The notes beneath the pieces are model-generated. The model was not told the origin of the DNA, ran no database searches, and saw nothing but the letters and a program-made list of their open reading frames with translations. A DNA stretch of 46,003 nt from Deltaproteobacteria bacterium (GTDB lineage: Bacteria; Myxococcota; Myxococcia; SLRQ01), in contig JARGFU010000032.1 of the NCBI GenBank assembly GCA_029210625.1, positions 1 to 46,003 on the forward strand, given 5' to 3'. Each line of letters begins with the position of its first letter. Within the stretch, counting starts at the first letter, position 1. Below are positions 15,297 to 22,999 of the stretch, in pieces. The position numbers and the translations under genes are program-made.

Positions 15297-16385
15297 ATGC
15301 CGACCCGGCGGACGTACAGGAGGCTCGGACCTCTGCTAGGCCTGATCCTCGTGACGGGGCTCCCCGGCTGCACCCTGCTCACCCCGAGCAACGCCGAAGG
15401 GGGGAGCACCACCTGCCGGGACGACCTGGACTGCCCGGCCAGCACGCCCCTCTGCCGCCAGTACGAGTGCGTCTCGCGCTGCTCGGGGGTCGTCTGCTCC
15501 GGGGACGGCAGCGAGCGCTGCGACCTCGGCACCGGCCAGTGTGTGCCCTACCTCGGTGAGCCCTGCGCCCTCGACGCCCAGTGCCCCGCCGGCCGCCCCC
15601 GCTGCGTGGCCGGGAACTGCCGGGGCGACCGCCTGGACGAGTGCGGGGCGGCGCCCTGCGTGCCCGGCCTCTCCTGCGTGCCCGTGCGGGGCGTGGAGCG
15701 CTGCCTCCAGCCCTGCGGCGACGCGCCCTGCCAGGTGGGGGAGCGCTGCCTGGACGCCTCCTTCGGCGCGCTGGCGGCCTACTGCGCGCCCAACCTCTGC
15801 CGCCCGGGGGGCGGCCCCGAGGACACCCTGATCCGCGCCGCGGCCTACGGCGAGGGCTGCCCCACCGACGGCCACCTCGAGGGCATCTGCCTCGGGCCCC
15901 TCCCGGACGCCACCCTCGGGGACGTGGGCCTCTGCCTGGCCCCCGGCCTCGCCCCGGCGGGCCAGAGCTGTGATCCCGCCGCCGTCGCCGGCAGCGCCCA
16001 GGCCTGCTTCGGGGGAATCTGCTCGAGGGTGGAGGGGGAGCCGGCCGGCACCTGCTTCCAGCTCTGCTCGGTCTGGGAGAGCGGAAGCTGTCCCGCCGGG
16101 CAGGCCTGCCACCCCCAGTGGGGCTCCCTCGGGGTCTGCTTCGATCTGCAGCCCGACGCCGCACCGGCGGGGTCCGCCTGCCAGCGCCCGCTCGACGGCC
16201 TCGAGCTCGCCTGCGAGCAGGGGTCCATCTGTCTGCCAGAGGATCTCGGGGGGGGCGCCACCCGCTGCCTCCCGGTCTGTGATCCCGACGCGGCCAAGGC
16301 CGAGACCGAGGCTTGCGCCGAGGGGCGCTGCGAGCGATGGGATCCCACGGGGAACCCCTTCCTCGGGGTCTGCGCCGCGCTCTGA
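15297..16385 (+). CDS. Cysteine-rich lipoprotein, 362 aa, paralogue of the preceding gene
   Basis: The signal peptide ends VTGLPGC, a lipobox. The mature part begins with one cysteine module (CRDDLDCPASTPLC..CVSRCSGVVC) that matches the duplicated module of the gene upstream. The larger C-terminal region also keeps the same order of cysteines and phrases (..C.PNLC..., EG.CLGPL.D, VGLCLA.G..AG.SC). The two are clearly paralogues, with this one carrying one module instead of two. A start at 15279 (MWSNRGMPTRR) has a better spaced GGGG than the ATG at 15297; the difference does not affect the signal peptide. A terminator separates the genes, so it probably has its own promoter. The function is unknown. 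Confidence 0.82.
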   Translation: MPTRRTYRRLGPLLGLILVTGLPGCTLLTPSNAEGGSTTCRDDLDCPASTPLCRQYECVSRCSGVVCSGDGSERCDLGTGQCVPYLGEPCALDAQCPAGRPRCVAGNCRGDRLDECGAAPCVPGLSCVPVRGVERCLQPCGDAPCQVGERCLDASFGALAAYCAPNLCRPGGGPEDTLIRAAAYGEGCPTDGHLEGICLGPLPDATLGDVGLCLAPGLAPAGQSCDPAAVAGSAQACFGGICSRVEGEPAGTCFQLCSVWESGSCPAGQACHPQWGSLGVCFDLQPDAAPAGSACQRPLDGLELACEQGSICLPEDLGGGATRCLPVCDPDAAKAETEACAEGRCERWDPTGNPFLGVCAAL

Positions 16386-16417
16386 GGCCTCGCCGCTCCC
16401 TGAGTCGGGTGGGGCCG

Positions 16418-16447
16418 TTGACACCACTCGTGCGACGCCGCTAGAAC
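16418..16447 (+). promoter_or_regulatory. Sigma-70 promoter of the bactofilin operon
   Basis: TTGACA at 16418-16423, an 18-base spacer and TAGAAC at 16442-16447 form one of the best promoter matches in the window. It lies about 68 bases upstream of the first bactofilin. AAAGGAG serves as the ribosome-binding site at 16497-16503. Confidence 0.65.
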
Positions 16448-16514
16448 GCCGGAGGTTGTTCGTTCTCTCGAGCGGGCATCCTCTCTTCACAATCCGTAAA
16501 GGAGTTCGAAAGAG

Positions 16515-16853
16515 ATGGCGGAGCCGAGCGGAATCATCGGGCAGGGAATCAGCATCCGGGGAAACGTCAGCGGGACCGGTGACCTCGTGGTCGAGGGCAG
16601 GGTCGAGGGTCAGATCACCCTCGCCGACCGCCTCACCGTGGAGGACGCAGGCAGCGTGGTCGCCGACGTCGAGGCCGGAGAGGTCACGGTGAACGGTGAG
16701 ATGAGCGGCAACATCGTCGCCTCCCAGCGCGTCCACATCACTGCCAACGCGAAGGTGCTCTCGGACATCCGGGCCCCGCGGGTCGTCATCGAGGACGGCG
16801 CCCGCTTCAAGGGCAACATCGAGATGGACGTGAAGCTGCCCGACAACATCTGA
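16515..16853 (+). CDS. Bactofilin (first of three, BacN-like position)
   Basis: A 112-residue cytoskeletal protein made almost entirely of the bactofilin domain. It shows the typical right-handed beta-helix pattern of short repeating turns (VVEGRVEGQITLADRLTVED, VTVNGEMSGNIVASQRVHI, PRVVIEDGARFKGNIEM). Bactofilins polymerise without nucleotides into filaments that often lie beneath the membrane. It leads an operon of three bactofilins and a ParB-domain gene, the layout known from the Myxococcus bacN-bacO-bacP-padC locus. Assignment to BacN rests on position only. Spacing to the next gene is 44 bases and includes a small hairpin. Confidence 0.92.
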   Translation: MAEPSGIIGQGISIRGNVSGTGDLVVEGRVEGQITLADRLTVEDAGSVVADVEAGEVTVNGEMSGNIVASQRVHITANAKVLSDIRAPRVVIEDGARFKGNIEMDVKLPDNI

Positions 16854-16862
16854 TTTTTCTGC

Positions 16863-16878
16863 CCCCTCTTCAGAGGGG
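16863..16878 (+). other. Intergenic hairpin between bactofilin genes 1 and 2
   Basis: CCCCTC and GAGGGG pair around TTCA in the 44-base gap. A T run precedes rather than follows it, so it is not a standard terminator for this operon. It could set relative transcript levels by processing. Confidence 0.3.
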
Positions 16879-16897
16879 TGCGAGGCGAGGAGAAACC

Positions 16898-17212
16898 ATG
16901 GCCAACACCATCATCGGAAGCACCATCGTGGTCGATGGCGAGATCACCGGAGACGAGGATCTCATCATCCAGGGCACGGTGAAGGGCCGGATCGCGCTGA
17001 AGGAGAGCCTCATCGTCGAGGCCTCGGGCGTCGTCGAGGCGGACATCGAGACTCAGAACGTCGAGGTCGCGGGTCAGGTGACCGGCAACATCACGGCGAG
17101 CGACAAGGTCGAGCTCAAGAGCGACTGCCGGGTCGTGGGCGATATCAAGTCCCCCCGGATCCTCATCGCCGACGGCGCCGCCTTCAAGGGCAACGTCGAC
17201 ATGGACGTGTAG
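16898..17212 (+). CDS. Bactofilin (second of three, BacO-like position)
   Basis: A 104-residue protein consisting of one bactofilin domain with short ends. Repeating beta-helix turns are visible (IVVDGEITGDEDLIIQGTVK, VEVAGQVTGNITASDKVEL, PRILIADGAAFKGNVDM). The domain closely parallels its two neighbours, so the trio arose by duplication. GAGGAGAAACC precedes the ATG. The third bactofilin begins only four bases after the stop. It should co-assemble with the other two, as shown for BacNOP in Myxococcus xanthus. Confidence 0.92.
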   Translation: MANTIIGSTIVVDGEITGDEDLIIQGTVKGRIALKESLIVEASGVVEADIETQNVEVAGQVTGNITASDKVELKSDCRVVGDIKSPRILIADGAAFKGNVDMDV

Positions 17213-17215
17213 CCC

Positions 17216-17764
17216 ATGGCTACCATCGTAGGAGACAGCAGCCTCATCAAGGGCCACCTCGAGGGAGACGAGGACCTCACGGTCTTCGGCCGGGTGGAGG
17301 GCTCCGTGCGCCTCTCCCGCACCCTGATGGTCGAGCCCTCGGGCATCGTGAAGGCGGAGGTGAGCGTCCGCAACGCCGTGGTCAACGGCGTGGTGGTCGG
17401 CAACATCACCGCCAGCGATGCCATCGAGCTGACCGAGCAGGCGCGGGTCGTGGGTGACCTCACGGCCCCGCGGGTGATCATCGTCGATGGCGCCAGCTTC
17501 CGCGGTCAGGTGGACATGGGCGACCTGGACATCAAGCGTCCGGCGACCAGCCCCCGCCCCGCGAGCGTGCCCCGCCCGGTGAGCCGCCCGATGAGCCGCC
17601 CGGCGCCCGCGCCCGCCCCCGCGGCGAAGCCCGCCCCGGCGGCCGAGCCCGCCCCGAAGGCGGCGGCGCCGGCCCCGGCCGCCAAGAAGGCCCCGGCCGC
17701 GCCCCCGAAGCCCCCCCGCCGGGGCACGGGCAAGCAGGTCAAGGTCAAGAAGAAGCGGCGCTAG
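17216..17764 (+). CDS. Bactofilin with a Pro/Ala-rich basic tail (BacP-like)
   Basis: A 182-residue protein. The bactofilin domain covers about residues 1-105, with the same beta-helix turns as its neighbours (DLTVFGRVEGSVRLSRTLMV, VIIVDGASFRGQVDMG). A long, disordered Pro/Ala tail follows (RPASVPRPVSRP, AAKPAPAAEPAPKAAAP), ending in a strongly basic tip, GKQVKVKKKRR. In Myxococcus xanthus, BacP is the member of the trio with a long C-terminal extension that recruits partners, including PadC. The tail and position here make this the likely equivalent. It ends six bases before the ParB-domain gene, so the scaffold and its adaptor are co-transcribed. Confidence 0.9.
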   Translation: MATIVGDSSLIKGHLEGDEDLTVFGRVEGSVRLSRTLMVEPSGIVKAEVSVRNAVVNGVVVGNITASDAIELTEQARVVGDLTAPRVIIVDGASFRGQVDMGDLDIKRPATSPRPASVPRPVSRPMSRPAPAPAPAAKPAPAAEPAPKAAAPAPAAKKAPAAPPKPPRRGTGKQVKVKKKRR

Positions 17765-17770
17765 TCGTCC

Positions 17771-18472
17771 ATGGCGTCCGAGCCGATCGAGCCCCGGCCG
17801 CTCGGGCCCAGCCTCGAGCGGCGCGCGCCCCTGGCACCGGCCCCGGTCCCCGAGCCGCCGCCGGCCCGCTGGGCCGAGCTGAGCGAGATCGAGGAGCCGG
17901 CGCGCTACCGGCTCCGGGAGCCCCGGGCCATCGCCCCCCTGGCGGAGGCCATCGCCCGCGACGGGCAGCGCGAGCCCCTGATCGTACGCCGGGGGCCCAC
18001 CGGCGCCCTCGAGCTGGTCGCCGGACACCGCCGCCTGGAGGCGCTGCGGATGCTCCACCGGCGCCGCGCCCTGGTGCGGATCCACGATGAGCTCGACGAG
18101 GAGGGCGCCCTCTACCTCGCCCTCTCGGACCTCCTGGATCGTGAGCCCCTCACGCCGGGAGAGCAGGCCCGCCTCGGTGAGCGCCTGGAGGGCGAGCCCT
18201 CCCCCCGGGTGCAGGCGCTCCTCGAGCGCTCCTCGCGGGCCGCCCAGGAGCGCCCCCTCGACGAGGCCGAGGGCCTCCCCGAGGTCGAGGAGATCGAGCT
18301 GGAGGAGCTGGCCGCCCGCGCCCGGGACCAGCTCGCCGACAGCTGCAACGATCTCGCCGCGCTCCACGAGGTCTGGGGAGATCTCGACGAGGGCCGGCGC
18401 GACGATCTGCTGGAGTGTGTGCGCTACCTGGCCGAGATGCTCCCCCTGCTCTCGGACGCCGAGGAGGAGTGA
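17771..18472 (+). CDS. ParB/Srx-domain protein, PadC-like
   Basis: A 233-residue cytosolic protein. After a proline-rich N terminus, residues 35-125 form a ParB N-terminal (ParB/Srx) domain. The nucleotide-binding box is VAGHRRLEALRM, equivalent to GERRxRA of ParB, preceded by REPLIVRRG. The segment LALSDLLDREPLTPGEQARL matches the ParB stretch that follows the domain. The DNA-binding helix-turn-helix of true ParB is missing; the C terminus is acidic and helical instead. In Myxococcus, PadC has such a CTP-binding domain, sits beside bacP and links ParA to bactofilin filaments. Synteny makes this role likely here. Its stop overlaps the pyrE start by one base. Confidence 0.8.
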   Translation: MASEPIEPRPLGPSLERRAPLAPAPVPEPPPARWAELSEIEEPARYRLREPRAIAPLAEAIARDGQREPLIVRRGPTGALELVAGHRRLEALRMLHRRRALVRIHDELDEEGALYLALSDLLDREPLTPGEQARLGERLEGEPSPRVQALLERSSRAAQERPLDEAEGLPEVEEIELEELAARARDQLADSCNDLAALHEVWGDLDEGRRDDLLECVRYLAEMLPLLSDAEEE

Positions 18473-19047
18473 TGAGCGAGCCCTGGAAGACGACCCTGGA
18501 GGAGGACCGGGCCGCGCTCGGAGCCCTCCTGCGCGAGCGCTCCGTACGCTTCGGCAAGTTCACGCTCGCCTCGGGCAAGGAGAGCGACTTCTACGTCGAC
18601 TGCAAGCAGACGATGCTCACCGCCGAGGGGCACCGCCTCATCGGGCGGCTGATGCTCGCGCGGGTGCCCGAGTCGATCCGGGCGGTCGGGGGGCTCACCC
18701 TCGGCGCCGATCCCCTGGCGTCGGCGGTCAGCTGCATCTCCGCCCTCGCCGGGCGGCCGGTGGACGCCCTCATCGTGCGCAAGGAGCCCAAGGGCCACGG
18801 CACCGGGCAGTGGGTCGAGCACCCCGGCCTGCCCGAGGGCACCGAGGTGGTCGTGGTCGAGGACGTGATCACGACCGGCGGCTCGAGCCTCAAGGCCATC
18901 GAGCGGCTGCGCGCCTCGGGCTTCGTTCCGCGCAAGGTCCTGGCGCTGGTGGACCGGCAGGAGGGCGGCCGCGAGGCCCTCGAGGCCGAGGGCGTCGAGG
19001 TCGAGGCCCTCTTCTGCCGCAGCGATCTCGAGGAGCCAAGCTCATGA
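18472..19047 (+). CDS. pyrE: Orotate phosphoribosyltransferase
   Basis: A 191-residue enzyme of pyrimidine synthesis that joins orotate to PRPP to form orotidine 5'-monophosphate. The N-terminal FGKFTLASGKESDFYVDCK is the family signature for orotate contacts, and the PRPP-binding motif is VVVVEDVITTGGSS near residues 124-137. The flexible loop with KEPKGHGT, a catalytic lysine region, is present. The ATG at 18472 overlaps the last base of the ParB-domain stop (TGATG). A lipoprotein gene overlaps its end as ATGA. Thus a metabolic gene is embedded in the bactofilin operon. Confidence 0.96.
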   Translation: MSEPWKTTLEEDRAALGALLRERSVRFGKFTLASGKESDFYVDCKQTMLTAEGHRLIGRLMLARVPESIRAVGGLTLGADPLASAVSCISALAGRPVDALIVRKEPKGHGTGQWVEHPGLPEGTEVVVVEDVITTGGSSLKAIERLRASGFVPRKVLALVDRQEGGREALEAEGVEVEALFCRSDLEEPSS

Positions 19048-19619
19048 CGCATCGAAGACTCCTGGCCGCCCTCTCCCTCCTCCTGCTGACCGCCTGCTCG
19101 ACGGTGCAGGGCGCCTCGGTGCTCTCGCGCTCCCGCGGCAAGGTGCAGCCCTACGACGGAGAGCTCGAGGCGGCGAGCCGCTCGGCGATGCTCTACTCGG
19201 GCTTCGACCGGGTGATGACCGTCTCGATCACCCTGATGACGCCCGCCTACCAGGGGGCCCTCGACGCCGAGCTCGAGCGGCTGGCCCGCGCCGAGGTCCG
19301 CGAGAGCCTCGGGCTCGAGGCGCCGCCGGCCGAGGGGCTGGATCTCGTCCTCTTCCTCGACGGCCGGGATCCGGCCTGGGAGGACCTCGAAGATCGCAGC
19401 TCGACCTTCCGGGTGGAGCTGCTCGAGGGCGAGCGCGCCACCCCGGCCACCCTGGTGCGCCGCCTGGACGAGGAGGATCCGACCCTGCGGCACCTCTTCC
19501 CCCAGGTGGGTGACTTCGGCCGGCTCTACCGGCTCCGCGCCGCCGGCGTCTCCTCCAGCGCCGGGGAGCTCAGCGTCCGCATCGCCGGCGCCCCCGGCGA
19601 CCTCGTCGTCGGCTTCTGA
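19044..19619 (+). CDS. Lipoprotein of unknown function, 191 aa
   Basis: The signal peptide MTHRRLLAALSLLLLTACST has the lipobox LTAC with the lipidated cysteine at residue 18. The mature protein is mixed alpha/beta: a helical acidic stretch (residues 65-95) is followed by strands with charged turns. I see no known domain. It shares a coupled start with pyrE (ATGA) and is the last gene before the hairpin at 19624. Its position at the end of the bactofilin operon hints at envelope work, but nothing firmer can be said. Confidence 0.8.
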   Translation: MTHRRLLAALSLLLLTACSTVQGASVLSRSRGKVQPYDGELEAASRSAMLYSGFDRVMTVSITLMTPAYQGALDAELERLARAEVRESLGLEAPPAEGLDLVLFLDGRDPAWEDLEDRSSTFRVELLEGERATPATLVRRLDEEDPTLRHLFPQVGDFGRLYRLRAAGVSSSAGELSVRIAGAPGDLVVGF

Positions 19620-19623
19620 CTAT

Positions 19624-19648
19624 CCGGGGGGAGAGGAGCTCCCCCCGG
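19624..19648. terminator. Hairpin terminator between convergent genes
   Basis: CCGGGGGGAG and CTCCCCCCGG pair perfectly over ten bases around AGGAG. It fills the 32-base gap between the lipoprotein gene (+) and nadB (-), so it can serve both. It lacks a T run and is nearly the same stem as at 9301. Confidence 0.65.
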
Positions 19649-19651
19649 GTA

Positions 19652-21286
19652 CTACAGCCCCAGGCGCCAGGCCTCGAGCATGTCCTCGCGCGAGAGGATG
19701 GTGTCGGTGGCGGTGGCGTCGTCCCCGCGCTCGGGGTGGTCGAGGGTGTAGTGCAGGCCGCGGCTCTCCTTGCGGCGGCAGGCGCACTCGACGATGAGCA
19801 TGGCGACGGTGTCGATGTTGCGCAGCTCGATGACGTCGGCGGTGACCCGGTAGGCCCAGTAGTAGGCCTTGATCTCCTCCTGGAGGAGGTGGAGCCGGCG
19901 GCGGGCGCGGGAGAGGCGCTTCGAGCTGCGCTCGATCCCGACGTAGTTCCACATCAGGCGGCGGATCTCGTCCCAGTTGTGGCTCACCACGACCTGCTCG
20001 TCGGGGGCGCCGGCCTCGCCGGGGTTCCAGGAGGGGACGCGGCCCTCCTCGGGCGGCCCGAGGTTCTCGAGGAGCTCGGGGACGATGCGGCCGGCCTCGT
20101 GGCCGAAGACCAGCCCCTCGAGGAGGGAGTTGGAGGCCAGGCGGTTGGCGCCGTGGAGGCCGGTGCAGGAGGTCTCACCCAGGGCGATCAGCCCGCGGAT
20201 GTCGGTGCGGCCGGAGAGGTCGGTGATCACCCCACCGCAGAGGTAGTGGGCGGCGGGCACCACCGGGATGGGGCGCTCGCACATGTCGATGCCCAGCTCG
20301 AGGCAGCGCCCGTGGATCCCGGGGAAGCGCTCCTCGATGAACTTGCGGGAGAGGTGGCGCATGTCCAGCCCCACGTGGGCGGCGCCGGTGCGCTTGAGCT
20401 CGGAGTCGATCGCCCGGGCCACGATGTCGCGGGGCGCCAGGCTCTTCATGGGGTGGTAGGCCTCCATGAAGGGCTCGCCGCTCGGCAGCACCAGCTCTCC
20501 GCCCTCGCCCCGGAGCGCCTCGGAGATGAGGAAGGACTTGTCGTCGGGGTGGAAGAGGCAGGTGGGGTGGAACTGGAAGAACTCGAGGTTCGCCACCCGG
20601 CAGCCGGCCCGGAAGGCCATGGCCACGCCGTCTCCGGTCGAGACGTCGGGGTTCGAGGTGTAGCGGTAGACCTTCCCGGCGCCGCCGGTGGCGAGCACGA
20701 CCACCGGGGCGAGGAAGGTGCTGACGCGGCCGGTCTTGCGGTCGAGGGCGTAGGCGCCGAGCACCCGGTTCTCGCCGGGCAGGCCGAGGTGCCCCGAGGT
20801 GATCAGGTCGATGGCGGGGTGCTCCTCGATGAGCTCGATCCCCTCGTGGGCCCGGGCGGCGGCGCCGAGCACCCGCTGGACCTCCTGCCCCGTCATGTCC
20901 GCGGAGCGGACGACCCTACGGGCGTGGTGGCCGCCCTCGCGGCAGAGGTCGTAGGGGCTCTCCGGATCGTTGGCGTCCACCCGGTTGAAGCGGGCGCCGA
21001 GAGCCTCGAGGGCCTCGATCCGGGCCGGGCCCCGCTCGACCGTGAACTCGACGACGTCGCGGTGACAGAGGCCCGCGCCGGCCACCAGCGTGTCCTCGAT
21101 GTGGGCCTCGAAGTCGTCGTCGCTGGCGAGCACCGCCGCGATGCCTCCCTGCGCGCGCGAGGTGGCCGTGTCGTCGAGCTTGCGCTTGGTCAGGAGGGTG
21201 ACCCGGCCGTGCTTGGCGGCCTCGAGGGCGAAGGTGAGCCCGGCGACGCCGCCGCCGATGACCAGGATGTCCGTGCTGTGCCGCAT
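19652..21286 (-). CDS. nadB: L-aspartate oxidase
   Basis: A 544-residue FAD enzyme that oxidises L-aspartate to iminoaspartate, the first step of de novo NAD synthesis. The FAD-binding motif is VIGGGVAGLTFALEA near residue 10. The flavin loop SRAQGGIAAVL, the substrate-contact region FQFHPTCLF and the C-terminal GETSCTGLHGANRLASNSLLEG are all characteristic and separate it from succinate dehydrogenase. Length matches the family (about 540). NadA and NadC are not in the window. It is divergent from the TPR-AIM24 gene across 151 bases. Confidence 0.96.
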   Translation of the reverse strand: MRHSTDILVIGGGVAGLTFALEAAKHGRVTLLTKRKLDDTATSRAQGGIAAVLASDDDFEAHIEDTLVAGAGLCHRDVVEFTVERGPARIEALEALGARFNRVDANDPESPYDLCREGGHHARRVVRSADMTGQEVQRVLGAAARAHEGIELIEEHPAIDLITSGHLGLPGENRVLGAYALDRKTGRVSTFLAPVVVLATGGAGKVYRYTSNPDVSTGDGVAMAFRAGCRVANLEFFQFHPTCLFHPDDKSFLISEALRGEGGELVLPSGEPFMEAYHPMKSLAPRDIVARAIDSELKRTGAAHVGLDMRHLSRKFIEERFPGIHGRCLELGIDMCERPIPVVPAAHYLCGGVITDLSGRTDIRGLIALGETSCTGLHGANRLASNSLLEGLVFGHEAGRIVPELLENLGPPEEGRVPSWNPGEAGAPDEQVVVSHNWDEIRRLMWNYVGIERSSKRLSRARRRLHLLQEEIKAYYWAYRVTADVIELRNIDTVAMLIVECACRRKESRGLHYTLDHPERGDDATATDTILSREDMLEAWRLGL

Positions 21287-21337
21287 GAGTGCCCCGGAAG
21301 ATAGCAGAAGCTGCCGGGAGAATGGACTCGGTCCGGC

Positions 21338-21367
21338 TTGCGAGCGCCCCTGGGCCGCCGTTAGGAT
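21338..21367 (+). promoter_or_regulatory. Candidate promoter for the TPR-AIM24 gene
   Basis: TTGCGA (21338-21343), an 18-base spacer and TAGGAT (21362-21367) lie about 70 bases before the ATG at 21438. GAGAGGCG near 21424 may serve for ribosome binding. Confidence 0.45.
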
Positions 21368-21437
21368 GCGCTACCGATGACCGGTCTGCCGGGGGGTTCG
21401 TTCCGGCGCTCATCACCCGAAGAGAGGCGCTTCCGAC

Positions 21438-22985
21438 ATGGCGCAGAACGACACCCAGAGCTCCGATCAGGAACGGTTCCTGTCCGCGGTCTACCTGGGC
21501 TCCGATCTCCTGGGGAAGGGTGACCTCGAGGGGGCCAAGGCGGCCCTCCAGGAGGCCCTCGCGGTCAGGCCGGACGACGCGAAGGCCCGCAACCTGCTGG
21601 GCCTGGCCTGCTTCAAGCTGGGGGACTTCGAGCAGGCCGAGAGCCTCTACGCTCGCCTGGTCCACGAGAACCCCACCGACGCGACCCTCCGGGTGAACCT
21701 GGGGCTGGTCCACCTCAAGAGCGGCCGCTTCGAGGACGCCATCCGCGAGCTCTCGACCGCCGCCGACCTCGAGCCCGGCCACAAGCGGGCCCAGAACTAC
21801 CTCGGCCTCGCGCACGCCCGCGTGGGCGACTACGCCCAGGCGCGTGAGTGCTTCGCCCTGGCGGGCTCCGCCGCGATGGTGGAGCAGATGGACGACGCCC
21901 TGGCCGGGATCGCGCCGGCCACCGCCCCCCTCGCCGAGGCTCCGGCCGAGGAGTCCCACGTCTTCGACGCCGAGGTCGACGTCGATGGCGACGAGGACGA
22001 GGGCGAGGAGGTGGTCGCCGAGATCGACGTCGCCGCGCCCGCCGAGGAGCCCGCCGCCGCCGCGGCGCCGGCCCCCGCGCCGGAGCCCGCACCCGCGCCG
22101 GAGCCCGCGCCGGAGCCCGAGCCGGAGCCCGAGCCGGAGCCCGAGCCGGAGCCGGAGCCCGAGCCGGAGCCGGAGCCCGAGCCCGAGCCGGACACCGAGC
22201 TGATCGCGGAGGAGGAGCCTCCCGCCGAGGCGGCGGCCCCGGCCGCCGCGCCCCGCTCCTCGGCCCGGGCCATCTTCGGGCTCGACGCCCCGGCCCCCGC
22301 CCCCTCCCTCCCCACCGGCGCCGCCGGGATCTCCGCGCCGTCCCCCAGGCTTCGCCTGGGGCGGGACGAGCCCCGCCTGCCCGGCGCGGCCTCTCGCGAC
22401 TTCCAGGTCGGCGAGGGCGTGCTCATCGTGCCGGTCCACGGCGAGGCCCTCTCGCGCTGCGCCGGCCTCCTCACCACCTCCGGCAACCTCGAGTTCGAGG
22501 CCGAGGTGAAGCGCTTCCGCGGCCGCGCCACGGAGAAGCCCTTCGGCGAGGGCGCCGACCGCTTCTTCCGGGTCAAGGGTGAGGGCCAGCTGATCATCGG
22601 CCTGGGCGACACCGTGGCCACCTGCTTCACCATCGACGACATCGACGGCTACTTCGAGGAGTCGAAGGTGCTCGCCTTCGAGGAGTCGGTCGCCTACGAG
22701 AACGGCCGGGTGCCCAGCTCCGTCTCCGCCGACCTCAACCTGGTCCACCTCCGGGGCCGGGGGCAGGTCGCCGTCCGCACCGAGGGTCCCATCCGGGGCA
22801 TCGACGTCACGGCCGGCGCCCCCCTGCGGGTGCCCCTGGAGCACCTGGTGGGCTGGCACGGCGGGTTGACCCCCCGGATCGCGGTGCTGGCCGAGGAGGG
22901 CGGCCCCGGCGGCGAGCCCCTGGTGGGCATCGAGCTGGTCGGGGATGGAGTCGCGCTCCTCTCCCTGCCCGGTCACGGGCGCTGA
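21438..22985 (+). CDS. TPR protein with EP-repeat linker and AIM24 domain
   Basis: A 515-residue cytosolic protein in three parts. Residues about 12-150 hold TPR helices (SDLLGKGDLEGAKAALQEAL, NLLGLACFKLGDFEQAESLY, NLGLVHLKSGRFEDAIREL), which bind other proteins. Residues 150-260 are low-complexity, acidic and Pro/Ala-rich, with a run of Glu-Pro dipeptides. The C-terminal 220 residues look like an AIM24 (DUF124) domain, a beta-rich fold (LIIGLGDTVATCFTIDD, VRTEGPIRGIDVTAGAPLRV) related to mitochondrial Aim24. The combination is recalled from myxobacterial proteomes, without known function. GAGAGGCG precedes the ATG. pgsA follows 14 bases later and is likely co-transcribed. Confidence 0.82.
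   Translation: MAQNDTQSSDQERFLSAVYLGSDLLGKGDLEGAKAALQEALAVRPDDAKARNLLGLACFKLGDFEQAESLYARLVHENPTDATLRVNLGLVHLKSGRFEDAIRELSTAADLEPGHKRAQNYLGLAHARVGDYAQARECFALAGSAAMVEQMDDALAGIAPATAPLAEAPAEESHVFDAEVDVDGDEDEGEEVVAEIDVAAPAEEPAAAAAPAPAPEPAPAPEPAPEPEPEPEPEPEPEPEPEPEPEPEPEPDTELIAEEEPPAEAAAPAAAPRSSARAIFGLDAPAPAPSLPTGAAGISAPSPRLRLGRDEPRLPGAASRDFQVGEGVLIVPVHGEALSRCAGLLTTSGNLEFEAEVKRFRGRATEKPFGEGADRFFRVKGEGQLIIGLGDTVATCFTIDDIDGYFEESKVLAFEESVAYENGRVPSSVSADLNLVHLRGRGQVAVRTEGPIRGIDVTAGAPLRVPLEHLVGWHGGLTPRIAVLAEEGGPGGEPLVGIELVGDGVALLSLPGHGR
22077..22194 (+). repeat. Glu-Pro dipeptide repeat region
   Basis: Imperfect six-base repeats (GAGCCG/GAGCCC) encode a run of alternating Glu and Pro in the linker of the TPR-AIM24 protein. 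EP runs form stiff extended spacers. Length is probably polymorphic. Confidence 0.8.
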
Positions 22986-22999
22986 AGAGAGCCGCAGCG

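Noticed and set aside
22338-22362. Hairpin CCCAGGC/GCCTGGG as a possible terminator or operator
   Set aside because: It lies inside the TPR-AIM24 coding region, in the linker, with no T run and no gene boundary.
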